From contig NC_091272.1 of NCBI RefSeq assembly GCF_042100115.1, positions 2,480,001-2,544,000 on the forward strand: a DNA stretch of 64,000 nucleotides. Reading direction: 5' to 3'. Source of the stretch: Alternaria dauci (taxonomy: Eukaryota; Ascomycota; Dothideomycetes; Pleosporales; Pleosporaceae). The notes below the pieces were generated by a model. It was not told where the DNA came from, made no database searches, and saw only the letters and a list, made by a program, of their open reading frames with translations. The translations under genes and the position numbers were made by a program. Within the stretch, counting starts at the first letter, position 1. Every line of letters begins with the position of its first letter. This document shows, piece after piece, positions 1-11,383 of the stretch.

Positions 1-721
1 GAGCCGAGATGGCGGGAGGCTCGTGCATGTTGGCCTTTCCGAGCTGCAGCACGGTTTTCGGACCGGGCATGTTTCCGCAGTGTGATCCGCTGCAGTGCAG
101 TCTAGATGGGGGTATTCGAAGTCAATTTTGTGCTCACATGCAGTCCGTACAGATGTGCTTCCCGTCACGTCATCCGTTATGGGTGGACCGCGATAGAGCT
201 TTGCTCTATGCACGACAAGGCTTTATCACTGCAGTGCAGCACTACGGGCGGTGATTCGCCAATTCGGCTGGTGCACTCGTTCAGCAAGGAAGCCCTGCAA
301 AAGCAACAGCGCGACACTAGCGCAAGCAGCCCTAACGTGCCGTGGCGCTTGGAAACCACTCAGATTCTCACTACTCTTGATAAAGGGCGGACATGGGTTC
401 TAGATGTCGTCGTGGCTTTTGCCAAAGCTGTCATTTGCCGGCGGGACGCGGCTAGATATCCGCAACTCGCGGCTCTGGCTACCATGCTGCTGCGTACTCC
501 GCATCTTCTCTAGACAACCAGTCAATTGTTGACCGATCAATCTGACCAACCATTATCCAACATACAGGCCGCAGCGGCGCGCTCCCCGCTAGCTACATAG
601 TGCACAAACGCCGCACGCACCTTCAGTGAGGGATACCCCACTTGTAGGAACGACTCTCATGAGACCTGTTCATCATCTGCGACCTTGAACCCTTGCCCTC
701 TAGCTCCACTTGAGGCAAGCC
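1..721. other. Intergenic, upstream of the P450 gene
   Basis: I see no supportable gene here. The open frames are short, have no recognisable domain and overlap each other on both strands. The last 150 bases or so probably hold the P450 promoter and leader. The stretch may also include the flank of a gene outside the window. Confidence 0.5.
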
Positions 722-2632
722 ATGGAGTCTATTTCGTCCGAATCAGCTCTCGACAATGTCTCACGGCGCCTGTACGCCATCGCGTTTGTCGCTGTGGCGT
801 TCTTTGCTGTCGGCCGCATACGACAGTACTTGCGCTTGAGGCATTTCGCTGGACCCAGGTGAGATGTGTCCCTGTCCCGATTGCACGTGAGACATGGACT
901 GACTTGGTACGCACACCTTTTAGGACGACAGGATTCTCTTGGCTGTGGCATTCCAGAGCTGTTATCGGCGGCCAATCCCCTAGGTACTACGGCGAAGTGT
1001 GTGAGAAGTACGGTGCGTGCCAGGAGTGTGGGATTGCTACATGGCCAGATGCTAATGCTCTTGCTTAGGGCCGATTGCCAGGATTGCACCCAACCACCTG
1101 ATAACTTCGGACCCTGACTTTTGGGCACGGATCAACGCGGTGCGTTCGCCTTATACAAGGTCAGCTTGGTACTACCACTGTGCTCGATTCGAGACGGGAA
1201 AGGATAATGTCTTTACGGACTGCGACAATGATAGCCATGATGCAAGGCGCAAGAAGATGACATCTGGGGTACGTGAATGATAACTTGAGTGATGAAGCTG
1301 CGCACCAGCTGCGATTACATGGTTGGGTTGGTGATTAGATTGCACACCATCTAACATGCTGCAGTACTCTGGTAAGGAGAATCCGACACTGGAGCCCTCA
1401 ATCGATCTTCATGTCAAAGAACTCGTGGACTTGGTGCACAAGTATGCGGTCTCAACAGCGTCAACGGAACAACCTAAACCGATGGATCTAGCCGAGAAGA
1501 TACCTTACTTCACGTTGGATGTTATCAGCCATGTTGGCCTAGGACAAGCATTCGGTGACCTGAAAGCCAACAAAGATCTTCAGAATTACCTAAAGTCGAG
1601 CGAAGAGGGTCTGAGAATTGGAAATACGGCCTTTGCAATGGGTATAGCCTGGCTCAGAGATACGCCTATCATCGGGCCTGCCATCAGTCCATCGGAACAG
1701 GACGCCACTGGCTTCGGTAACATGATGGCTCAAGCACGAAAGATAATCAACTCGAGGATGACAAGGTCGACTGACGACAAGTCCGATATGTTTGCGTCAT
1801 TCGTCCGCCATGGCCTCTCTGGAAACGATCTTTGTACGTGACCTGAAGGCTGTGATGTAAAATGTCTTAGCATCAGCTAACCAGTCATGCTTAGTCCAAG
1901 AGGTGTTTGAGCAGATTCTCGCTGGCTCTGACACTACGTCTGCTGCTATTCGGGCTATCTTGCTCTATGTCATGAGCCACCGGCGCGTGTATGCAAAGCT
2001 CCAGGCTGAGATAGATGAGACAATCAAGAACGGCAAGGCGCCTGCGTCTCCTGGTATCATCTCCGACACAGAAGTGCGCCGACTACCGTACCTGGGTGCT
2101 GTTGTTCGGGAAGGAATGCGGGCAAGTCTGATGTTCTTTCATTAGCATTGTTCATCGTGTTGACATGTGCTGACGATATGCTTCTTAGATGCATCCGCCG
2201 GTAGCCAATCTCTTCTCAAAAGTTACGCCGAAAGAAGGAGACGTCGTGACTATTGACAACAAGGAATACTTCATCCCTGGCGGGACTTTGATAGGTTACT
2301 CGGCCTGGACAATGCACCGCAACAACCGCTCCCTTTACGGTGAGGACTGCGGTATATTTCGTCCCGAGCGCTGGCTCGTTGATACGAGCGACGTGGCCGA
2401 GAAGGCGCGCCTAGCCAGGATGACAAAGACCAACGATATGATCTTTGGGTATGGGCGATGGGTTTGCTTGGGACGCAGTGTTGCGTTGGTCGAGATACAC
2501 AAGTGTATCTTTGAGTTGTTGAGACACTTTGATCTGTCCTTGACCAATCCATTGGATCCGTGGAAGATATTTAATTCCCTCGGGCTCTGGGAGATTAAGG
2601 ACATGTGGGTGGACGTTACTCTGAGGGAGTAG
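722..2632 (+). CDS. Cytochrome P450 monooxygenase, membrane anchored
   Basis: This is a complete class II (microsomal) heme monooxygenase of 521 residues. Exons are 722-858, 924-1012, 1069-1268, 1365-1833, 1895-2121 and 2189-2632. An N-terminal hydrophobic segment (about residues 17-32) anchors it to the ER. The I-helix oxygen-activation motif AGSDTT is at 308-313, ExxR (EGMR) at 371-374, PERW at 433-436, and the heme loop FGYGRWVCLG at 460-469 with Cys467 as thiolate ligand. The phrases HFAGP and GPIARIAPN near the N-terminus recall the pisatin demethylase-like P450 clan; that is family memory, and the substrate is unknown. All exon phases agree if intron 5 is a GC-AG intron. No biosynthetic backbone gene lies nearby, so a secondary-metabolite role is not indicated. 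The start codon is the first in-frame ATG before the anchor. Confidence 0.9.
859..923 (+). repeat. Intron 1 of the P450, introner-like sequence copy
   Basis: This 65-nt intron (GTGAGA...TTTTAG) carries the core TGAGACATGGACTGACTT. It closely matches the core of introns at 14931-14992 and 60638-60702 in unrelated genes. Similarity extends a few bases upstream (TTGCAC/TTGCAT). The CTGAC branch site lies inside the core. Confidence 0.55.
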
Positions 2633-3038
2633 AGCTACGTGGATCCATATTGAAGCACATGAGAATTATGACAACGACAGAAGACGTGTGGAATGCTTCT
2701 CGGTATGGCCAAGTATGACCTGAGTAGTGGTGAATTGATGTTGGCATGAAATGTGCTTTTGCTTTGGTTTGCTTTGTTGTGACGGCAACCTTGATGCGCA
2801 AAGTCCCGAGGGGCCATCCAATCGGCTGATGGGGCACGGGGCGACGTACCAAGGATAGACATATGTGAGACTCGATGCTTTAGCCCGAGTATGTAGCACT
2901 GACCAAAGGCATATTGTTCATATCTTGAGGAGATTCACGTCGTGCGCAGATGACGGACAAGTCGCACAGCAGCGCCGAAGGCCAGCGGCTGAAGTGATCC
3001 GGAACGTAGGCAAGAGCTTGCTCCATATCAAGCCGACC

Positions 3039-4514
3039 ATGGCAGCCAGCTCCAGCCACCATCACCACCTCGACAGCCTGTGTGCGTATAGTCACGGCAA
3101 CGCAGTCGCGATCCCGCAGCAAAGTTACAATGGCTTTGCAGCGTCGCATCGTCATGGTGCAAGCCAACACAGCATCAGCAGCAGCAGCATGGCAGCCTAT
3201 TGCGAGCCCATGACGGCCGACGCGCACCAGGCCGCGAGTATGAACAGCCACGGGCAACAGCGCGAGGACAGCTACTCCCCGGACGACACGCCCAAAAGCT
3301 GCCATGTAGGCACCCGGCACAATACAGCACTGCCGCCCGTCAGCAACGATGCGGCCGACGGTCAGTTTGCCATGCTCCCACCACCCAGCTCGGTCCACGC
3401 TTCATGGCAAGCACTGCACGACTATGCGCAGTCGCACGCCGCACAGAACGGCTACGCCCTCTCCATCAACACCACGGCTAAGAACCGGTCCCGCATCAAG
3501 CTCGCCTGCGTCTGCTATGGCCAGCCCAAGAACACACACAAGCTCACCGCCGAGACGAGGGTCCGGAAGAACAGGGTCAGCTACAAGACGGGGTGCAAAA
3601 TGTGGATCGAGGGCAGGAGGCAGCACGACGGCACGTGGCTGTTGCGCGTGGGCGAAGAACAACACAACCACCCTGGCCGCCAGAGCGCGGGATGGGCTGT
3701 ACAGCGGAAAAGGACGTGGGGAGTGGTCGGTGGGCGCATCGGAGTCGGAGGCGTCACGGCCAAGGAGGAGCTCGCCAGGCTGAGCCTCTCGGACGTCAAG
3801 GACACTCTCGACGACGTGGATGCCGATGCCGATGGCGACCAAGACATGGAAAGCACGTCTCTACAGCCGCCGAGGAAGCCGCAGCACAGCCTCGAACGTG
3901 GGGGTCTCGTGTGGAAGATTGTCGAACAGGAGATGCTACGCAAGGGCGAACCCAACCAGGGCCGCGACCGAGGCGTTGGGAGGACTGTGGAAGTTCTGCA
4001 AGCGAGGCTGCCCGGCATACACATCTTCAAGCGCGATGTATACAATATACGGGCGCAGATAAAGAGGGCGAGAAAGGCAGCCGGTCAACAAGTCGGCGAT
4101 GGCCTCAACAGCTCAGACGACGACGCTGAAGCCGAAGCACGCGACACCGCTCACAGCAGCATAACCGGCATGAACCCACTCAACCATCGGCACTCGCAGC
4201 AACTACCAAATACACACCAACAGCCCGCCGTTCATGCCTCCAGGCTCTCTGTGTCCTTTGTGCCCACTCCAAAAGACTTGCGTATCGATCCTTCGCTTGG
4301 CGACCGTCCCCCATCACTGCCATTGGCTTCCCCCGAGATTGTTGAAATAGAAGTTGATCAACTCAGGCGGGAGAATGCAGAATTGAGGCGACTGCTCACG
4401 GAGAAGACAAAGGAGGTCAAGGAAAAGTCTATTGAGATGGCTGGGCTCAAGAGTCAGGTTGAGTTGTTGAGCAACATGATGATGACGAGTGGGAGGGGAT
4501 TAATGGCTGGGTAG
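3039..4514 (+). CDS. FAR1-like zinc DNA-binding domain protein with C-terminal coiled coil
   Basis: This intronless frame gives 491 residues from the ATG at 3039, which has a good context (GACCATGG). The frame is open back to an ATG at 2865, so 549 residues is possible. The N-terminal 115 residues are low complexity (His, Ser, Gln, Pro). Residues 122-212 look like a FAR1/WRKY-GCM1 type domain: SWQALHDYA, then a LACVC cysteine pair, KTGCKMWI, and a closing HNHP (209-212), giving a Cys-Cys/His-His zinc pattern. The middle is acidic and disordered. About residues 440-482 form a heptad-rich coiled coil (VDQLRRENAELRRLL), probably for dimerisation. FAR1 domains derive from Mutator-like transposases, but no transposase core is present here, so I infer a domesticated nuclear transcription factor. 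Targets are unknown. Confidence 0.7.
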   Translation: MAASSSHHHHLDSLCAYSHGNAVAIPQQSYNGFAASHRHGASQHSISSSSMAAYCEPMTADAHQAASMNSHGQQREDSYSPDDTPKSCHVGTRHNTALPPVSNDAADGQFAMLPPPSSVHASWQALHDYAQSHAAQNGYALSINTTAKNRSRIKLACVCYGQPKNTHKLTAETRVRKNRVSYKTGCKMWIEGRRQHDGTWLLRVGEEQHNHPGRQSAGWAVQRKRTWGVVGGRIGVGGVTAKEELARLSLSDVKDTLDDVDADADGDQDMESTSLQPPRKPQHSLERGGLVWKIVEQEMLRKGEPNQGRDRGVGRTVEVLQARLPGIHIFKRDVYNIRAQIKRARKAAGQQVGDGLNSSDDDAEAEARDTAHSSITGMNPLNHRHSQQLPNTHQQPAVHASRLSVSFVPTPKDLRIDPSLGDRPPSLPLASPEIVEIEVDQLRRENAELRRLLTEKTKEVKEKSIEMAGLKSQVELLSNMMMTSGRGLMAG

Positions 4515-4906
4515 GGTAGTAAATAGGCAGATGGATCGATTCATGACGTGGTGGGCGGTCGATGAAACGAGATTTTAGATACCCATTGGATATACATATA
4601 GGAAGCAAAGGAGGACTATACAAGCATTCATAACATGAGGAGGAACAGAGGACGACCAAGATCATATTTATGATATAAACAAATAAACTCAAAAAAAATA
4701 TTGGTTAGGCAAAAAGACAGGAGGTATCTCAGAAAGGTATCCGTAAACACAACCAACCCCTCATACAAACGCCCAGCGTTGAAGTCGTACCAAAGACGCG
4801 TCTTGTACAACAACGCCATCCCAACACCAAGAACACCATGATTCATAAGCTCATTGTCAGCTCCTTCATAAACCGTCGCTCACGTCACGCATACCGGTGC
4901 TACTTT
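4515..4906. other. Convergent 3' region between the FAR1-like gene and NDC80
   Basis: The two genes end tail to tail 392 bases apart. The stretch is AT-rich, with an A-run near 4690, and should hold both polyadenylation regions. No further gene is seen. Confidence 0.55.
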
Positions 4907-7279
4907 TCACGCTTCCTCAACCATCTCTTCGTCCTCACCCTCGGCAAGCATATCCTGCTCCTCGCAGCTACGCTCCACCTCGTCAGCAATAAACTGCTCG
5001 TACTCTTCCAAGCTCTTCTGTACGTGAAGTTTGAAGCGCACAATGTCGTCGAGCATGCGCTCGATTTCCGTATGGAGTTCTTCACGGAGGGCGTTGGCGC
5101 GGAGCTGTAATTGTTCGTACCTGGTATACGTGGTTAGTCTTTTTTCTTGTTCAAGAAATGCATGGTTGGTAGACGTACTCGATGTTGACGGCCATTTCTC
5201 TTTGCACCATCAGCTGCACACTTTCTCCTAGTCCGCTGCGCATGCGGCCTAGTTCTTTTTCCATGCGTTCAATCTGCGCGTCGGATTGACTCTTTTGCGT
5301 GTTTGTAATCTCGCGTAGCTTCTCGAGCTCTTCTTCTGCCTGTGCTACGCGATGACCCAGAGCTTCGACTTCTGCTTGTTTGTCGTCCATGGCTTCTTTG
5401 ATCTTGTCGAGGAGGTCGTGATTGTTCATGTCAGCTTCCAGAGCTTGGTTGCGTCGTTCGGCAATCTCTTTGCGGAGTGCAATTATGTTGGCCTTGACTG
5501 TGCCTCGGAGGTCTAGGTTGAGGAGATGCGCCGGCGAGTACCCTGTGCCTGCATCGTGGAGAAGGCGATCTGATGCGTCTTGCGACGAGCCACCCATCTG
5601 CGATCCTGAGAAGTTGGGGGCGTCTGTGATGGTGAGGACAAGCTCGTAGTCTTGTCCCTTGGCGTTGACAGCTGTAGAGGGAATGACACCAATCTGGTAG
5701 CCTAGATTATTGTATCGTTCAATGGTCTGTTCGAGTTCGTCCAGTTTGCGAGACGCAGCAATCTCCTTTTCTGCAACCCGCTTCTTGGACTCTTCCAATC
5801 GAACTGTTGTTGCTTGAAGAGAACTATCAAGGCGGTCTCTCTCATTTGCCATACGGTCAATATCCGCAATGGTCATGCCCCGACCGTCAATGATGGCTTG
5901 TAGCTCTTGCTGTTCCTTCTCTGATGCTTCAAGTTCTGCCTCGATTTCCTCAATCGACTTCTCCAGGAACGAGCAGCGATCAGTGTACTTCTTGACCTTT
6001 CCTTCCATGGAGTTGTTGTAGTTTTCAAACTTGATGCGGTCTTCTTCTAGGATGCGGATCTGCTCCTCAAGCTTCTGGATCCTAGGGCCGGACTTTCCTA
6101 GCTCTTCGATCTGGTCTTGGAGGTACTTGTGCTCGGCCTCGAGAAGACTGACTTGCTCGTGATGCTGTGCGTTTGCTGCATCGAACTTGGCAGCCATGGT
6201 CCGGATGTGAGGCTCCATGTGCTTCTTCTGCGCTTCTTCGTCGTCGTCGTCATCTTCTGCTGATAGCCAGGTGCTGTAGGCGTCCGACAAGAAGTCAAAG
6301 ATGATGCGGTCTCCAGAAACATCGAAGCCAGCCTCGAAGCACGCATCGTCGTACGTGCCGGCCTCGTATGCTTGCATCAGACGCGCCAACTGCATCATCC
6401 AGTGCAAGAGGCCCAAGAAGGTGTACCAGTTGTTCCCGCCAACAGCGGCAATCTGAGATTTCATAATGGACTTTTCGAAAGGGTAGCGCATCTGCTTCAA
6501 GAGTACTGGCACCTCCTGGTCGATGGACTTCTGGAAGCGGTAGCTAGGGTCGATGCGGTTGTAGAGCCATTGAAACATGCAATTGAAGTCCTTTTGCGTG
6601 GGCGAAGTCATGGCTTTTGCGGAGAGGACATGCTTGGACTCCATCTCAAAGTTGTTCTGTGTCAGGTATTCGAGCAGCTCCTGTGCCATGTGCTGGCGGG
6701 TGCTTGCATCTTTGAGTCGTCGTGGGTCCGTTGGGGGGACGGATGGCATGGGCGCCGTCTGGAAGAAAGACTGCTTTACGCCAGACTGTCCCGACACATG
6801 AGAAGTCCGCGACTTGAAGACGCTGCTCCTCCGTTGTGCGCTCTGTTCGAAGTTCGGTCCCGAGGGCGGCGCCGGCGTTTGGAAGATGGAGGCACCGGGC
6901 GCAAAACTCTTGCGCCCGCTGCTCGCGCCAAAGTTGCTTGTTGAGTTGCGATGCACTGACTGGAAGCCCTGGGCAAGGTCTGTACCGGAGGATGAGCGTG
7001 GAAAGAGGGGCTGGCTCGGACGGCCAGGCGCGAGGGACATTCTACTCCCGCTTTTCGATCGCGCATGGTTGGGAGGGAACTGGGGTTGGTTCATGCCATT
7101 GATGGAGCTTGTGCGCTTCATGGCTGAGGCTGGCATGGGGATCGCAGATGAGTTGTTGTTGTTGACGGGTCCCAAAGTCTGCGCGCGTGTGATTAGGAGA
7201 TGCGACGGGAGGGGGGATGCGGCTGCAACATGGGCGGGCTCACCTGACGGCGCACCGAGAACATTCCCGGGTCGGCCAT
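4907..7279 (-). CDS. NDC80: Kinetochore protein Ndc80 (Hec1)
   Basis: This is the microtubule-binding subunit of the Ndc80 complex at the outer kinetochore. Three exons (7279-7244, 7178-5179, 5120-4907) give 749 residues. The protein opens with [12 protein letters not shown], then TLGPVNNNN after intron 1, a conserved fungal Ndc80 start. A basic, Ser-rich tail of about 140 residues follows (typical Aurora/Ipl1 target region). The calponin-homology head begins near [20 protein letters not shown] and contains [17 protein letters not shown] and [16 protein letters not shown]. The remainder is long coiled coil. The C-terminus ends acidic ([10 protein letters not shown]) and should contact Spc24/25. 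The short first exon of 12 codons is needed for the conserved N-terminus. Neighbour 3039-4514 is convergent. Confidence 0.95.
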
Positions 7280-7896
7280 GATATGTTATGCTGTCGCAAT
7301 TGTGCTGCGATTGTTGGCCGTTATGCTACTTGGCAGTTGGCTACGGCTGTCGACCGAGTGCGATAAGGGTTGGTGTTGATGCACCCGCTCCCGCATATGC
7401 AATGTTTGTTGTGATGAGGGTTTCACGCTAGCCCACCGCAGCAACGCGCGTGGTCCGCGCCACGTGGGGTACGGCATCGTGCCTTGTTGACGTCTGCTTA
7501 GTTTCTACACGAGGCGCAGAGTCATCTGTGAGAATAAGAATGAGTATTTATAGTGGCCGGCGGTGAAAGAGGCCGCGGCCCAAACATCCGTCGTCGAAGT
7601 GAACGCTAGCAGAGTGTGATATGTAGAGGCAGAGTAATACAAGGCCGCCAAACCCATGGTCCTCCCCAGTCGTCACAAGAACCCATCTCGGACGCACTCC
7701 ATACGTGCCACTTCATCGCTATGCTGTATCGACTGGGGTATCCTTGTGCACATGCAAGCCAAACAATAATGATGCCACAATTTTTCAAAACTCCAAACCT
7801 GTGGCCCGTGAAAGGTATAACGACAAGGACATTAAACTCGAAACCCGTTAGAAATGCATCATGAACATGCGCCCATTACTAATTCCGTGCGGCCCT
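7280..7896. other. Intergenic: NDC80 promoter and 3' region of the next gene
   Basis: The NDC80 promoter lies at its right edge. The rest should contain the 3' UTR of the minus-strand gene at 7897-8589. I see no coding signal and no repeat. Confidence 0.5.
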
Positions 7897-8589
7897 CTAC
7901 CACCGTGTCGACTTTGGCACGTCGGCCTTTCCAATGTTTTTGAACATGTCGTCGGCGCCGAGACTCAGCGTGTCTTCGTTGACACCGAAGGAGCTGAGGC
8001 CGGGCAGCGCTGGGGGCGGCGGACCTTTCGGCTTGGGCGCCTGCGCGGCAGGTACATATGGCTGGGAGACGGTGCGACCATTCGAGTAGGTTGTCGGGTC
8101 TGCGTGTCCCTCTGGCACTGATCCGACGGCAAACGTCTTCCTCTTGCCGAACCAACTGCCGCTCTTCCGCCTGTTTAGGCTCGGTGCCTGGCTGTTTATC
8201 GTGGCTGGCGAGCCTGGCCTCTCCGACTTGAGGCTGTCGCTTGACGATAGCGTGCGAATGCCGAGGAACTTTCGGACAGAGGCAGGCCGCTTGTTCGAGG
8301 GGCTCGTGGGCGACATGGTGCTGGCCGCATCGCTGGTGCGGCTCTGCTGGAGATGCGGGCTCGCCGTCGAGTCCTCGGACGCCTTGCCCGGGGGCGGCGA
8401 CTCTGTTTGTGGTGGAGAACCGGGAGACTTTGGGGTGGGGTGCGACGACAGCGGACCTCTGCCGGGCGTGGGCGGACGGGGCGAGTCGGGCGGGCTGTCG
8501 AGCGGTGCAGGTATCGAAGTGCCCTCGGTCAGCGAGAAGTTGATGGGCGCAAGCGTCAGTGGCTTGAAAGAGAACTTGTTGGAGCCCAT
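7897..8589 (-). CDS. Conserved-looking Ser/Pro-rich protein, function unknown
   Basis: This intronless frame gives 230 residues from the ATG at 8589 (MGSNKFSFKPLTLAPINFS). The frame stays open upstream to 8907, but that part is Arg/Ser rich without pattern and is taken as leader. The protein is largely disordered with many SP and TP sites (possible proline-directed kinase targets). A basic patch with two aromatic residues (RRKSGSWFGKRKTF) lies around the middle of the C-terminal half. A polyproline run (GPPPPALPGLSSFG) precedes the C-terminus. No domain, signal peptide or membrane segment is seen. The long frame and the distinct non-repetitive ends support a real gene, but the function is unknown. 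Confidence 0.65.
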   Translation of the reverse strand: MGSNKFSFKPLTLAPINFSLTEGTSIPAPLDSPPDSPRPPTPGRGPLSSHPTPKSPGSPPQTESPPPGKASEDSTASPHLQQSRTSDAASTMSPTSPSNKRPASVRKFLGIRTLSSSDSLKSERPGSPATINSQAPSLNRRKSGSWFGKRKTFAVGSVPEGHADPTTYSNGRTVSQPYVPAAQAPKPKGPPPPALPGLSSFGVNEDTLSLGADDMFKNIGKADVPKSTRW

Positions 8590-9325
8590 TGTGGTGTCTG
8601 GTGTGCACGCTCGTATGGCAGATTGCGATGTTTGGCAGACAGAGCCGAGTTGAGCTCGAGTGGAGGCAATTGAGGGCTGGGAGCGACGCGGCAGTAGATG
8701 AGAGAGGGTCGCAGAAGCCGCAGACGGGTACCAGCTCAGGAGGTGCTTTCGTGAAGCGGAGTACGGGCCAGGGATTACACGACGGTTAGCAGGGATCAGC
8801 GCCTTGCACCGCACCAGAGGCGCAGCGGATGCAGCGCGTCCGCCTCGAACTTTCCCCAAAGGCCCCCAAGCCCATTTCCACCTCCCGCACACGCACGGAA
8901 AAAACAAGGCCGCTCACGGAACACACGCGCGTCAAAAAAAACTGTCGTGCAGCTGCGAGTGAAGTCGTGCCTCTTCCGCGTCACCGTCGACCCTCTAGCG
9001 CGACGGTGTACCAGACAATGCCGTGGGTCGGCCGCCCGAGTCAGGGTCAGGGTCGGGGCCAGGGCTCACTGCAGAAGAGCCGTTCCGAGCGCGCATCGTG
9101 CATGTCGCCATCTGCCTCTGCATATTCTTTCATTGAGACCCTTTGTCAATCATCTGCAACGGCTATCTAGGCGCCTGTCGCTTCCCCGGCAACATGCATC
9201 ACGCACATGCTGTGGCCATGTGCCCTGCAGAACTCACTCGGCCACACAACCAGCCTGCCCCTGTTGCCCTAGCTTACCGAGCATTCTGATGCTATCGTCA
9301 TGCACAACCTAATAGTGCACCATTC
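8590..9325. other. Intergenic between the Ser/Pro-rich gene and ISN1
   Basis: This holds the leader and promoter of the minus-strand gene at 7897-8589 and the 3' end of ISN1. It has short runs of A (near 8900 and 8935) and GGGTCA/GGGTCG-like repeats near 9045. No gene is seen. Confidence 0.45.
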
Positions 9326-10941
9326 TCATCTTGTCTTGCGCTGGTGCACCTCGTCTAGCTCGGTAATCTCATCCAGCAGCTGGCACGTCTCTTGTGGGTT
9401 CGCAATCCACGCCGTCGTACACGCCAATCGCGCCTTGAAGTCGTTTGCGCCAGCACTCAAGAACTGGTCGCCTACGTGCAGCGTCTTGCTCCCTTCAATT
9501 CCTCCAAAAATGCGCTGGCACGCTAGAACACCCCACGACTTGTCTCCAATGTCGACAAACACGTCGTTGCCACCGTTGAACGCGCAGAACGGGAGGCGCT
9601 GGCCGACTTCGGATATTTCCTAGCACCGTCAGTGTCATAAACATTGCCCTTATTCCCCGAACCTACAAGTATCTTCTGCACGATCAAAACCGTCTCTTCG
9701 AGCGTCTCGCGGCAGAACTTGTGCCCGCCCTTGGGTACAATGCCTACTGCTCTTTCCTTCCGGACGACAACCGCCTCCATACGGAAATTCCTAACCGTGT
9801 CCCTCAGAGACGCTTCAGCCAGATCAAGCAAGTCTTTGATGTCTGATTCGTGCCACGAGAGCATCTCTTTGAGTAGCCATTCCTCTCTGGGAATCAGGCG
9901 CAGTAGGACTGGACTGTTCTCGTCGAACTTGAAGCAAAAGTTGCTCTCGCCGCCCATGATGATGAGATTCTGCCGAGCTTCTAGGGGCAGGTCAGAAGCC
10001 TGGATAGCGTCCAGAAGTCCATACAGTCTGCCGTAGTATGGCTTGGCCTCTGTATACCCCGCAGCTGTAACGATACCGATCTTGGATCCGCGGCGCATGA
10101 GATCCAGTATCTTTGGAATAATCGGATTGTCTTCTGTCAAGTCCTTGCCATCGTCGTACAACGTGACATCTCCATCAAAGGTCACGAGTTCGAGTGGGCC
10201 ATTGCGGATGAGACTCATCACTTGGGCTGTGTTGAGAACTAGGCGCACGTCGTTGAAAGAAGGGGGGACGAATCGTCGGTGGCTGATGAAACGCCTTTGG
10301 TCTTGCCAGATGAAAGCATCGTGCAGTGCTAAGGACGTGAAGAAATTCGCTACTGTTGGAACGAGGAGCTTCAGCTTCGATCTGTCGGGTTTGCCGTCCT
10401 TCTGGTGTTGGACTGCATTGCGTTAGCTGCGGAAGCTTGTCGCAGGTCGTATGAGCCCGCCTAGGGTCACGGCGTACTGTGATCGTTGATGATTTCCTCA
10501 ACGTCGCGTAAGATTTCTGCATACCGCCGTTGGGCAATGCTCGCTTGGTGCTCGACCGACTCGTCATTGGGCTCGAAGACGGCCGTGGGATGGGAGTGCA
10601 AGACAAAAGGCACAGCTAGAAGGCCCTGAAATGGCATCAGATATCATGCGGCATTGTCTTTCAAGTAGACGGAGCAATACCTTTATCCACTCTATCTGTA
10701 TCATGCATTAGCCGGTAATGCCAATCTTGCAATACAAGACACTTACGAGCTGGTCTCTCCTGTGGGTCTTCAGAATGTGTCAGCGTCTTGAAGATGGGAG
10801 TTGAGTCACTGTGATCTATACACACTTTTAGGGCATCTACCACACGGGAGGCCATCAAGTCAGCGTGCTTATCTCTATGCCGGCCTCTCGGGCACAATGT
10901 AGTGTATTTGACTTACATTCTACGCGGTATCGTGTAGTCAT
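9326..10941 (-). CDS. ISN1: IMP-specific 5'-nucleotidase
   Basis: This cytosolic HAD-fold enzyme hydrolyses IMP to inosine in purine turnover. Seven exons (10941-10917, 10836-10826, 10767-10747, 10695-10681, 10625-10478, 10412-9667, 9619-9326) give 419 residues. The start MTTRYRVEYALK, then THRRDQL, IEWIK and GLLAVPFVLHS, is only recovered by joining exons of 25, 11, 21 and 15 nt. The core has RFVPPSFNDVR, LNTAQVM and the nucleophile motif VTFDGDVTLYDDG (HAD motif I, DxDxT type). IVTAAGY is motif II, and GNDVFVDIGDK with VGDQFLS near the end holds the motif IV acidic residues. Length and order match fungal ISN1. It shares a 442-bp divergent promoter with MED17. Confidence 0.93.
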
Positions 10942-11383
10942 ACTGGAGATGTCTCGATTGGTGAAAGGGGGACGAAGAAGAGGGAAGGGAACGGTGAGCC
11001 GTGAGTTGTCAGTGTACAAGCTGCCTGTCCAAGCTTTCAAGGTTATCGGAGACGGCCGTTAGTGGCTGGAGGGGGAAGGGGCCATGCACATGTGACACTG
11101 TGACATCCCCGCACAAGGGCAGACCAACGCCTGGGAGCTGCTTGTAAGCCGGCGTACGAGTTGACGGCTAACTTTGCTTTTGCCTGCCGAGTGCGTGTGC
11201 AGTGTGCGAGACTTGTGGGTGGATGGGTGAGCTGCGCTACATTGGGACAATCGATAAGCGGGGATCTACAACGGCCGCTACTGAGAGCTACGGCTTTTAT
11301 GCAAGGGCCCACCGCGTCCGACAAACCACAGCAACCCAACTTCAACCGAGCTGTCCTGCCGTCTTCACCTCGTCGCGACTAGC
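10942..11383. promoter_or_regulatory. Divergent promoter region ISN1 / MED17
   Basis: These 442 bases separate the start codons of two genes on opposite strands. No coding signal is seen. I cannot assign individual factor sites. Confidence 0.5.
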